Source of the DNA: Hsuehochloa calcarea
Taxonomy: Eukaryota; Streptophyta; Magnoliopsida; Poales; Poaceae
Direction: 5' to 3'
Length of the DNA stretch: 64,000 bases
Assembly: GCA_036346395.1 (NCBI GenBank)
Contig: CM070604.1
Coordinates: 5,131,904 to 5,195,903 of the forward strand
Numbering within the stretch: position 1 is the first letter of the stretch; each line of letters begins with the position of its first letter. This document shows positions 12,801 to 23,400 of the stretch, piece after piece. Both the position numbers and the translations under genes were made by a program. The notes under the pieces were generated by a model, which did not search any database, had not been told where the DNA came from, and worked only from the letters and a program-made list of their open reading frames with translations.

Positions 12801-14278
12801 TATGATGTAGAAATCGACGGCAAATGTTGATGGTGCGATTGTCATATGTGTATTAGTGCACAGACCCATGCAGTCCAACCTGTCACCGTTGGCTACCTTG
12901 ACCCGAAGCCCACGTGAGGTTGGATGGGCGAGTCAACAACGGCGACACAAGCTTTGTTGAGAAATTGTGAGTTGAGCGATGTCAAACAAAGCTATGCCCT
13001 CGAGCGTGCGCCGATACGGACCTTCATCTGCATTGTCTGAGCCGTGCAAATACCGGTGACTGCGAGTAAAGAAATTTCTGGTTCGATCGTCTCCGGCAAT
13101 AGATCATCCGAGACGTCCACAGGTACTTGGTCAAACTCCGGTTCGAGCCAAAACAGTCGTTTGCATTGGTGACCTTTAACGAATTGGTCGTCACAGTTAA
13201 AACACAATCCGCTACCGGCGGCGATCGCCATCTCACCGGAGATACGATCGGCGAAAACGCCCGTCGTGTCTCGGTTGTTGTTGGTCTTTGCGGGTGGTAT
13301 TGAACCGGTTGCTGGCGTTGGGAAGGCAGGTGAGATGCGGGAGGATGGTGATGGCCAAGCTCGAGCCATCGGCCGCGTGGTGGTGCCCTGTCGGCCTGCC
13401 GTTGTTGGATGGGCAATCGGAGGATGGAGCCGGTTCATAAGCGCGCGCCAGGTTGAGTGTTTGTTGCGATGATGTCGGCCGCTAGTTCCACATGAGTGCG
13501 AATTGGTTCGAGACAGGTAGGTCAGAAACAATTCAATCGATGTATACGAGATAACCCGCTGGTATGGCAAAGAAGATCCGTGAATTCCTGGCGATATTTG
13601 GCCAAGGTTCCCGTTTGTTGCGCATTTTGATTGCGCCCAAAGTATTAGTCCCGATGGTCGCCCAAAGCGCATTGTACAATAATGCTTGAACACGCTCCAT
13701 GGAATTTGTCCTCATCACGTTCTAACCGATAGAACCATGAGTGGGCAATCTCGGATAGGTGGAACGCCGCCATCCATACTTTGTCTTCTTCGGAACGTGT
13801 GGTGCACGAAAATACCGATCACACTTTGTGAGCCAAGTCATTGGATCGACCAGGCCGTCATAAACCGTAGGTCCAGCGCGCGGTAGGCGGGCCGATCGAG
13901 ATGTGTTCGGCGCGCCGGGTTGGTGTCGGTAGCCTGGCGTTCCTCAATATCGTCGCCGCTTCCTCGCCCGGCCGCAAATCCGCCTAGGGCTCGATAGCCG
14001 TCGGGTTGGTGTCGGTGCTAGCTCGTCGAACTCGCTTCTATGGCCCGGTGCTCGATGAACCTCCACCGGGCGTTGGGAAACCGGCTCTCGGATGTGGTTC
14101 CGGACGCGCGTCGAAGGCGCGGATCGGAAGCGGCAGAAACTTCACTGGTACGCATCTCTTTGGCCAAGCCGTCCAATCGCCGATCGGAAGCTAGTTGTTG
14201 CTCCCGAAAGCGCCGCTCGCTCCGGTGATGGCTAGCTCCGATTGGGCGGTTCCAATCCGTCGAGCCTTGCATCCGCAA
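9836..14278 (-). pseudogene. inner element gag-pol remnant
   Basis: Minus-strand coding traces in order. Gag with a zinc knuckle-like CFNCDDQFVKGHQCKR lies near 13150-13210. Protease (FDVILGMQWLSTLGFDLVEL) is near 12740-12810, and RT (WRLRVDYRALNEHTIKDKFP, then VLPFGLCNAPSTFRAMMN) at about 12400-12110. RNase H (GRPIAFFSKAVAPHQAKLPA) is near 11530-11600. The integrase core runs about 11000-10500 (SMDFIDGLP, STAYHPQSDGQTE), with a chromodomain-like tail near 9920-10000. Each stretch is open only over short lengths; frame changes between them come from small indels. No intact polyprotein remains. Confidence 0.88.
9856..9869 (-). other. polypurine tract of the inner element
   Basis: On the minus strand this reads AAAGGAAGGGGAAA and directly abuts the 3' LTR. 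This is where plus-strand DNA synthesis is primed in LTR retrotransposons. Confidence 0.75.
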
Positions 14279-14311
14279 TCACTTTTGGGTGGCATGGTGG
14301 GCGGGATCGGT

Positions 14312-14325
14312 TCTCGATACCAAAT
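14312..14325 (-). other. primer-binding-site-like sequence of the inner element
   Basis: Immediately inside the right (5') LTR, the minus strand reads ATTTGGTATCGAGAACC. The TGGTATC core matches the initiator-methionine tRNA priming site used by many plant Ty3 elements, but the following bases depart from it. Confidence 0.5.
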
Positions 14326-14670
14326 TGTTAGGAACACTCCTCTCGATGAAGAACGAAGATGATATGGATGAGAAGCTAGATAGAAAGAAAGAGGAACTTG
14401 GAAGAAGCTACTTTGTATTTTTCATCCAAACGATTTTCATCTTATATAGAGATGGCTGGAGTATCCTAAAGGGATACTGAGTCTTCTCCTTTCCTAATAC
14501 AATAACTTTCTATCCAATGTCCTGTAATAGCCAAACTTTCCATAACCAAACTATAACAGTCCTCTTTGAATACAACTCGAATTGGAACTCTCTCTATAGT
14601 TTAACTTCCCAAATCAACATGCCTTTTATTCTTGCGCTGGAAGTGAATACCTACAAAAGAGTCCGTAACA
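14326..14670 (-). repeat. 5' LTR of the inner element
   Basis: 345 bp, bounded by TGTTAGGAACACTCC and GTCCGTAACA. For minus-strand transcription this is the promoter LTR. Compared with 9486-9855 it lacks several short stretches but shows very few substitutions. Confidence 0.9.
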
Positions 14671-17600
14671 GAAGCCTATTGGATGGCTAAGGATATGGAA
14701 AAGGGTGCTAGAGCTATGGCTAAAAGAAACTTCACTGGTGCTCCTGCTGGGCAGCAAAAGGGAGGTTATAATGCCACTCTTGCAAAAGGAAAACTTCAAA
14801 CCAACCAAACTTTTCAGAAGAAGGAAACTAATGGTAAGCCACCTACAGCTTTCACCCCTGGCATTTGTAGATATTGTGGAGGCAAATGGTTTGTGGGGGC
14901 ATAGATGCAAGCAATACCAGAACCTCAATCTGATGGTTGCTGAAAATGAAGAAGAACCACAGCAAGTCACTGAGACTGAGGAGACCCCTCCAAATGATGC
15001 TGAAGAAGATCCAGCTAATCCTGAGCCAGAAGAACACTTAATCTGGATTTCAATTCAAGCTATGCAAGGAGTGTCAAAGGTGACTACATATACTTTATTG
15101 GTCAGTATGGGTGGAAAAAGAGGAGTAGCATTGCTAGACAGTGGAAGCTCTCATACTTTTATGGACTTGAGATTTGCTATCAAGGCTGGCTGTAAAATCA
15201 CAAGTAACTCACTTCAAAATATTACAGTGGCAGGAGGAGGAACAATTATGTCAGGGTCACATATACCACAAGCTGAGTATTGTATCAATGGGACGAGATT
15301 TTGTAATACATTCAAGATAATCCAGTTGACAGGCTATGATATCATATTAGGTTGTGATTGGGTATACCAGCACAGCCCAATTAGCCTAGATCTCAAAACA
15401 AGGAAAGTGACCATATTGAAAGATGGCAACACTGAAGTAACTCTGGGGGATAATTCATTGTCTGAGCATCTCGAGATGTTGGATTCAAATGAGCTCAACA
15501 AGTGGTCAGGCAAGGGAGTCACTGGATATGTGATTGAGTTACAGACTCAGAAGAAAGATGAAGACTTCAGCCAGGTGAATTCATCATTCCAACCATTGAT
15601 TCATTCTTATCATGATGTTTTTGCAGAGCCTAAACATTATCATGATGTTTTTGCAGAACCTAAACAACTACCACCTGAAAGAAGTTGTGACCACACCATT
15701 CTGGTCCAAAATGGGGTAGATCCACCCAACATTAGACCTTACAGAGTACCTCATAAGCCAAAAGAAGAAATGGAGCAGCAAATACAAAGATTGATTGAAA
15801 CTTCCATAATCAGGCCCAACTCCAGTCCTTATACTTCACCAGCTATTTTAGTTAAGAAAAAGGATGGTTCATGGAGACTTTTCATTGATTACAGAAAACT
15901 CAATGCTAAGAAAATTAAAAACAAGTATCCCATCCCAGTGATTGAAGATCTATTGGATGAGTTAAATGGAGCTACAGTTTTCAACAAGTTTGACTTAAGG
16001 TCAGGTTATCACCAAATTAGAATGAGCAAGGATGAAATATACAAAACTGCTTTTAGTACCTATTTGGGGCATTATGAATACCTTGTCATGCCATTTTGTC
16101 TCACCAATACCCCTGCTACCATTCAATCAGTGATGAATAATATTTTTGCTAAGTATATTAGGAAGTTCCTCTTAGTTTTTTTGATGATATCCTGGTATAT
16201 AGAAAATGTGAGAAGGAACACCACTTTCACTTAGCAACTGTGCTGGAGTTACTGAGGCAGCATCAATTTTTTGCAAAATTTTCCAAATGTGTGATTGCAG
16301 CTCCACATGTTGAATATCTTGGTCATGTTATCTCTAGACAAGGAGTAGCCACTGATCCTAGCAAGATTACTACTATTAAAGAATGGCCAAAATCACAAAA
16401 TGTATCTCAGTTGAGGAGTTTCTTGGGCATGACAGGGCACTACAGGAGATTTGTGAAGAATTATGGGGCTATATGCAGGCCATTGCACGAAATGTTAAAG
16501 AAAGGGGGTTTCGAATGGGAAAAATCACAGGATGAAGCTTTTGAAATTCTGAAGCATAGCCTAACCACTACTCCTGTCCTGGCCTTACCAGATTTTTCAG
16601 AACCTTTCACTTTGGAGACAAATGCAAGTGGATTTGGAATTGGGGGAGTTTTAATGCAAAAAGGAAGACTCATTGCTTACTTCAACAAAACTTTAGGCAG
16701 TAGATCAGCAACTTTATCTACTTATGACAGAGAAGCCCTGTCCATAACTGAATCCTTAAGGAGATGGAGGCATTACTTCCTAGGAACATAGTTGGTAATC
16801 AAGACAGACCAACAGAGTTTGAGGTTTATGGCTGAACAGAAAGTATCCAAAGGGATTCAACATAAGCTATTGCTAAGGCTACTTGAATTCACTTATGTCA
16901 TCGAGTACAAGAAAGGGAAGGAAAATAAGGTGGTTGATGCATTATCAAGGAGGAATGCAGAAGTAAGTTCTATATCAATGGCAGTACCATCTTGGATAGA
17001 GGTAGTGGAGAATAGCTATCTCAATGATGAACACTGCAAAGAGTTAATAGAGCAATTATCTTTGAACCCTAACCCTGATTTGGGATATACATACCATTCA
17101 GGAGTGCTCAGGTATCGGGCAGAATCTATGTGGGTAATGAGGAGTTGAGACAGAACATTATAGGGTTTCTTCATTCATCAGCAGTGGGTGGACATTCAGG
17201 GCAAGTCACAACTAACCAAAGAGTTAAGAGCTTGTTTTATTGGTCGGGATTGAAGAAAGAAACCCATCTTTTTGTTCAAGAATGCGCAATCTACCAGCGC
17301 TCCAAAACTGAGCATTGTCATTATCCTGTACTTTTAGAGCCATTACCAGTTCAAGACATGGCATGGACTCACATTTCTATGGATTTTATATAGGGAATGC
17401 CTAACTCAAAAGGGAAGGAAGTGATTTTTGTAGTGGTAGACAGATTTACCAAATATGTCCATTCTGTGCCAATGTCTCATCCTTACACAGTGCAGTCTGT
17501 AACTCAGGCATTCATTGATCACATTTTCAAACTCCATGGGTTTCCAGTGGCCATTGTGTCTGACAGAGACATGATTTTCACCAGCAAGCTATGGCAAGAA

Positions 17601-18450
17601 CTGTTTAGAGCTTTGAAGGTTGAGCTGAGATTCAGCACGGCTTACCACCCCCAATCTGATGGGCAAACAGAGAGAGTAAATCAATGTGTAGAATCTTATC
17701 TGAGATGTATGACATTCTTGGAACCGAAGAAATGGGTCTCTTGGTTACCCCTTGCTGAGTGGTTGTATAATACAACCTTCCATACTTCACTCAAGGTATC
17801 TCCTTTTCAAGCCCTATATGGATTTCCCCCACCTATGATCAATGAAGTGGCTATTCCTGGACCCGAGGATGAAAAGGCAAAAGAGTTTTTGGTTGAGAAG
17901 CAAAGCATGCTGAATAGGCTCAAGGATAATTTACATCAAGCTCAAATCAGGATGAAGTATGCTGGCATGAATCGGAGTGAGAGGCAATTCTCTGTTGGCG
18001 ATATAGTATATTTGAAGATACAACCATATAGGACTTGTGCATGCATTGAAACTTGCTAGCAAGTTCTATGGGCCTTTTAGAGTGATGCAGAAGGTTGGCA
18101 AGGTAGCTTACAGGTTACAGCTGCCTTCAAATGCGGGAATCTACCTGGTGTTCCACGTTAGCCAACTCAAGAAACACTACGGGTCAAAAGATATACCCAG
18201 TCCTAAGTTGCCATCAGTGGGAGAAGATAGGAGAATCAAGACTGAACCAACTCAAGTATTAGAAACTCGATAACTGCCCAGGGGTAATATCCTGGTAATA
18301 CAGTGGTTAATTCAATGTATTAACCTACCTTTAGAGAATGCAACTTGGGAGGATGCTAACTTCATCAAGAGTACCTTCCTAGAGTTATATTCCCGGACCA
18401 TTAAATCATGGTTCCCTAATGCTAACACTCAAGGACAAGCTGAGTTATGA
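14671..18450 (+). pseudogene. outer element gag end and pol remnant
   Basis: Gag resumes at 14671. A zinc knuckle (CRYCGG...HRCKQY, about 14860-14915) is split by a frameshift. The protease has the aspartic site DSGSSHTF near 15140. RT covers about 15850-16230 (GSWRLFIDYRKLN, FDLRSGYHQIRM); the catalytic FDD region near 16176 is frameshifted in a T run. RNase H near 16610 reads ETNASG where ETDASG is usual, losing a catalytic Asp. Integrase (17130-17900) has CAIY in place of the CxxC zinc pair and a stop at 17391-17393. A C-terminal ATWEDANFIK segment ends at a TGA at 18448. The copy is clearly inactive. Confidence 0.88.
15608..15667 (+). repeat. 30-bp tandem duplication in the protease-RT linker
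   Basis: Two adjacent 30-base units differ at two positions. They encode YHDVFAEPKH and YHDVFAEPKQ, so the duplication kept the frame. This segment normally occurs once in Ty3 polyproteins just before the RT domain. Confidence 0.9.
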
Positions 18451-19808
18451 ATACGCAGAGGCAGAGGACAATGAAAGGGCGCGCTAAGAAAATTGGATGG
18501 TTGAGATTCAAGGATGTTGTTTCAGTTAGAGATCAACGGCCCAGCTTCAACCAAATAGTTACCTTATTGTCGTATTCATTTTTAGCTTACAGTAAACAAT
18601 CAATGTTCATGGCACTCCATTGGATGCTCTTTGCAGAATGGATGTATTCGCTGGTAATATAACCTGGATAATAGAATAGAAAAGGGGAAACGATGCCAGC
18701 TTTACGTCCGATTGGACATTTGCATCGAATGGCTCAATTTTTCCCCACACCCTCTCTAGCTCGCCTCTCTCCCCTTTGGTCCCTTCCCCCAAAGCTCACC
18801 TTTCTTTTCCTCTCCTTCCCAATCCAGCTGAGAGCCCGGAAGAAGCTTTCCATCAATTTTTTTCCCATACCCTCTCCAGCTCGCCTATCTCTCCCCCTTG
18901 GTCCCTTCCCCCAAAGCTCATCTTTCATTTCTCCTCCTTCCCAATCCAGCTGAAAGCCCCAAAGAAGCTTTCCATCACCGACCTCTTCGTAGCACACGCC
19001 CATCTTTAATGTGCCCCCGGTCGGCGCGACAAGCGGCGTCTATGAGGAGGCAGATGAGGACGAGACGTTGTGCGCAATCATCAGGCGGACCAAGCTGGGT
19101 GCCCGTGGGGGAGCCCAACGCCGCCGCTGCCGTGCTCGCGGCGCCCTCCGGATGGACGAAGAAGGTTTGGCACCTCCTCCTCCTACCACTGTACATATTG
19201 GTGCTCTCGGGTTGCCATCGGTTTCTAGTTCTAATATTGATGTTGCGACATGTTGAAAAAAAATATTGCGTTATGTTGAAAAGAATGTTGCATACTGTTC
19301 TTTGAGATGTTGCGCCCTGTAGAAAAAAATATTGCATCAGTAGAAAAAATATTGTGTCTGTAGAAACAAATGTTTCATACTGTTTACAGCGATGTTGCAA
19401 TATTTTTTCAACACGTTTTTCCAGATGTTTTGTTTTGATTCTAAATGTTCACGGCGCCATCGATCCCGCCCCCGACGTCGGTGACCTTGGCCCCCTCGGC
19501 CATCCCCGAGCCCGAACTCCACCTCGCGCCGCCAACAAGCCTCCTGTGCCTCTCGCAACGCCAACTAGCCACCATGGCGCCTCCCGTTCTCCAGATATTG
19601 CAATAAAATATTGAATGCAACAATGTACGACGCTAGGGCTCGGACTGTACGTCCGAGCGCTAGTCGCACCCATAGAAAAGGCATCAAAAGTATTATGCCA
19701 TATCTAGTTTTTCTTAGCTTTTAGGATTCTTAGCTGTTTATCTTAGTTCCTCTCTGTTCCATTTTGTTTTCATTTTGATTCAGTCAGATCCAGAGTTGGG
19801 ATTTGACA
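18448..19808 (+). repeat. 3' LTR of the outer element, split by a Mutator-like insertion
   Basis: 18448-18684 and 19681-19808 together match the 5' LTR at 8014-8375. The break falls in ATAGAAAAG, which appears on both sides of the insert. Confidence 0.8.
18685..19671. mobile_element. non-autonomous Mutator-like element in the 3' LTR
   Basis: The 987-bp insert is flanked by the 9-bp direct repeat ATAGAAAAG (18676-18684 and 19672-19680), the size left by Mutator-like elements. Ends are GGGAAACGATGCC and (reverse strand) GGGTGCGACTAGC, a weak inverted repeat. No transposase is present. It holds a ~120-bp tandem duplication (about 18736-18977), a GC-rich coding-like stretch (19010-19170) of unknown origin, and a tract of ATATTGC/ATGTTGC repeats (19240-19420). 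Confidence 0.75.
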
Positions 19809-20453
19809 AGTGACCCCATGGCATGGTGGTACGGGGGAGCCGTGGAGGTGGAGGTGGAGGGAGGCGACGGTTGCCTTCGCCGGCGAGCGGCGGACGGCGG
19901 CAGGGGACGAGGAGAGCGCGAGTGCAGTGGCCTCCATTCCGTTCCCGCGGAGGCGAGGATAATGACCGAAGCTTGCCTGGTTCAGCAGAGACGGCGCCGC
20001 CGTGGAGAGCCCGCCCGGGACGAGATGATCAACGCGAAGGGGAACGACGCCAGAGGAGCGGAGCGGCGGGATGGGGAGGAAAATGAGCGGTCTTGCTTAA
20101 ATACTTAGGTATGAAGTGGGTAATTTTTGTTAAGTTTGAGGGTACTTTTGAAACGCTAGGGGTTGGAACAGGTGGGAAGCACCTCAGCACTGGCCTTTTG
20201 CTTTCGGGTTCTATGTGTATTAACGGCTTTGAGCTTTCGACGAAAGTCAGTAAAAAAACCAACCGTTTATTTCGACTTCTGACTTTTTTCACCCAAAAGT
20301 CAAAGCAGAAGTTGTGCCAAACAGGAGCAGTAGCAACCCCAAAATCCAACGCACTTCACGTCTCTCCCAAATCTCTGACGAGGCGAGGAGGAGGAGGAGG
20401 AAGGGTAGTAGGAGGGATACCCGAGCGGGTGCGGGTCAGCGGGCGTTGCGGGA

Positions 20454-23400
20454 ATGGTGGTGGTCGACGCGTCGGAGTTCGGGGCGGAGGGGTTCGACCC
20501 GAAGCGGTGGATCAACGCGGCGCTGGACGCGCGGCACCAGTCGGAGCCGCTCGACCGCTTCCTCGCCGACGCCGAGGAGCGTCTCCGGGCCGCGGCCGAC
20601 GACGCCGCGGCCGCGCTCGAGAGGGACAGCGCCGACGCGCTCCGCCGCGTCCCTCTCGCGTGCCGCGATGCGCTCCGACTCCGCGACGACGCCGTCACGC
20701 TCCGCTCCCACCTCGCCTCCGTCCTCCAGTCCCTCTCTCAGGTGACCGCCCTCCCCCTCTCATTCCCAATTGGATCTGGATCTCACACTCCCCGTGCATG
20801 TATTACGCGAAATCGAGATGGATTTGGAGGGGCTATGCAATAGTTCATGGGGCAATAAATGTGACAATTTTGAGTCAAAAATTACATACTGCTATTTAGT
20901 TTGATTCGATTATGATTACAGTTCGGTCTCCTCCACTATCAATACCGTGTTTTCAATTGGATCTGGATCTCACTTTCCGTATCTATTCTAGTCATGTCAG
21001 TTTTATCTGTGTGGGCTGCGCCTTGTACAGAGCATACTATAATACTGTTAGTACAAAATACTGCCAAGTTCACAACTGAGGATTTAGTTTGATTTATTTG
21101 GGCTTCGGAAGTGGCGCCGCGTTGTCTCCTTTGTGGCTTTGTTGTTATTTGAAACAAGATCCCCGAATTTGCCTGGGTTTGGTAAAACCAAGCTAGATTC
21201 TGGCACTTGAGTTGCAAAAAAACCCGACATGTGTTGTCTATGCTTAGTTTGGGATGCTAACATGTTACATCACAGCTATGCACATGGAGACTGAGTATAC
21301 TGCACAAGGTCCATACAAATTCACAGATTCAGAGCTGATGTCCTGTACGTGTTTATCATAAAATACTGAGGCATGTAGGCTAGCTCTAGTTTACTACAGA
21401 TGACAGCATCTTGTAGTACGAGATGCAAAATAAAATCGCAAACCTAACATTTTTTTTTCCCACCAAGTGTGTACTTATTGCAATGTAATCATCTCTCTTT
21501 CTCGTAACTACATAACAATTTGTTTGACCTTTTGTAGAATAGAAATGGATTCAACTAGTACTAGATTTTTCTTCTTCTTTTGGAATCAGTGATTCTTATG
21601 AGAAACAAAGTAGGCATTCAGTTCCAGCTACATTTCACAATTCACAAATGTGCTCGTTAACCAAGTATCGATGATGATTTCTCCAACCAGGCCGAGGGCT
21701 CATCTGCTGAGTCTATAACTGCACTAGCACGAATTGATACTGTGAAACAACGCATGGAAGCGGCATACGGAACACTGCAGGTAAGGTGTATGTGGACCAT
21801 GTCACATGTCACTGGAGTATCTGTTTTACTCACAGTGGTAAGTTTTTATCTAATAATTGTAAGAGCTTGTTGGACGGAATGGCAGGATGCAGCTGGACTA
21901 GCTCAGTTGAGCCAAAGTGTTGAGGATGTGTTTTCTAGTGGTGATCTTCCGAAAGCTGCAGAAACCCTGGCAACCATGAGACATTGCTTGTCAGCAGTTG
22001 GCGAGGTATTGTAGTCTCTCTCTCTCTAGCTAACTTATAAACAGGAGCTGTTCATTTGGCTTATAAAATGTTTCTTGCAGGTTGCAGAGTTTGCTAACGT
22101 GAGAAAGCAGCTTGAAGTATTGGAAGAAAGGCTAGACGAAATGGTTCAACCTCGTTTATTGGATGCCCTTTCTAACCGCAAGGTTTTTTTCCTCGCAAAA
22201 TTAGCTCATTTGTATTAACAGTACATGAAATATCTCTATTTTACTGTGCAAATTTTGGTTGAAAGGTTGATGCTGTGCAAGATCTTCGTGGTATATTGAT
22301 ACGTATTGGGAGGTTTAAGTCACTGGAGGTGCAATACACTAAGATCCATGTCAAGCCTCTAAAGAAACTTTGGGAAGATTTTGACCTAAGGCAAAGAGCC
22401 ACCAGGTTAGAGATGGAGAAGCATGGCGGTGCAAGCATAAGTAGTGTTTCATTCTCAAGCTGGCTGCCAAGTTTCTATGATGAGACACTACTTTACCTCG
22501 AACAAGAATGGAAGTGGTATGTCCATGGGATACCGTTTTCTTTTGTTTAAATTAACAAATACTTGTCTTTATAAACCAGTTTTGGCAGCAGCTTTTAAAT
22601 ATCTTTGGCCCACTAAAGAAAACACTGTTTTGTCCCATTGAAACTCTCTTTAAACTATAGATGTTCTAAAATGCTAATACCCACAGGTGCTTGACTGCTT
22701 TCCCTGAAGAATACAAATCACTAGTCCCGAAAGTACTTGTTGAGATCATGAGTGAGTTGAATTCAAACTTTGTCTCTCGTGTCAACCTAGCAACTGGAGA
22801 TGTTGTTCCTGAAACTAGATCTGTTGCAAAAGGTACTATTTATTTCATGGTTGCATTGCATATTTATTTCTCTATTTGACAACTCATTAGTTATTGCTTG
22901 TTTGTTGCACAAGCACACTTAGTTTTCTCCTCAATAAATTGATTTTATCTTCTCTGTGCCCAGGTATACTGGATGTTCTATCAGGTTACTTGCCAAAAAG
23001 TACCAAGTTGCAGAATAAGCATCTTGTAGCACTAATAGAACTGCACAACATGACTGGCACTTTTGCTAGGAACATTCAACACTTATTTTCAGAAGCAGAT
23101 CTTGCAGTTTTGCTGAATACATTGAAAGCTATTTATTCCCCATATGAAACCTTTAAAGTGAGGTAAACACTTAAGCTGTTTTATCCAATATAGACACCAA
23201 AAATAAGTCATGTGCATCTCGTTACCACCTGTATTTACAACAACTCCTTGTTGCTATTGATGTCTGCAATTGGTTCTGCATACTATTTTTTATATATCCA
23301 ATACAGACACCAAAAAAAAGTTAAGCAATTGGTTTTGCATACTATTTTTCATGTCATGTAGGTACGGGCAGATGGAGTGTGCTATACTTTCTGCTGAGAT

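Larger units (their letters stand above)
9486..14670 (-). mobile_element. inner Ty3/gypsy LTR retrotransposon nested in gag
   Basis: Complete-length but decayed element of 5185 bp. Its LTRs run TGTTA...TAACA at 9486-9855 and 14326-14670. The 5-bp target duplication GAAGC is perfect (9481-9485 and 14671-14675) and lies within the gag codons of the outer element. A primer-site-like TGGTATC follows the right LTR on the minus strand, and a purine tract borders the left LTR. Gene order on the minus strand is gag, protease, RT, RNase H, integrase. Many small deletions break the frames. Confidence 0.93.
8014..19808 (+). mobile_element. outer (older) Ty3/gypsy LTR retrotransposon
   Basis: Plus-strand element with gag at 8484-9480, interrupted and resumed at 14671, followed by protease, reverse transcriptase, RNase H, integrase and a C-terminal region to about 18450. 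Flanking repeats at 8014-8375 and 18448-18684 plus 19681-19808 align with many substitutions, so this copy is old. Two later insertions split it: a 5.2 kb minus-strand Ty3 element in gag and a ~1 kb Mutator-like element in the 3' LTR. Exact outer ends are uncertain because I could not find a matching target duplication. Stops and frameshifts make it non-autonomous. Confidence 0.85.

Noticed and set aside
20300..20745. Long open frames on both strands overlapping the first COG7 exon
   Set aside because: They are Arg/Ser/Ala-rich shadows of a very GC-rich exon; the COG7 frame has clear homology and correct splicing.
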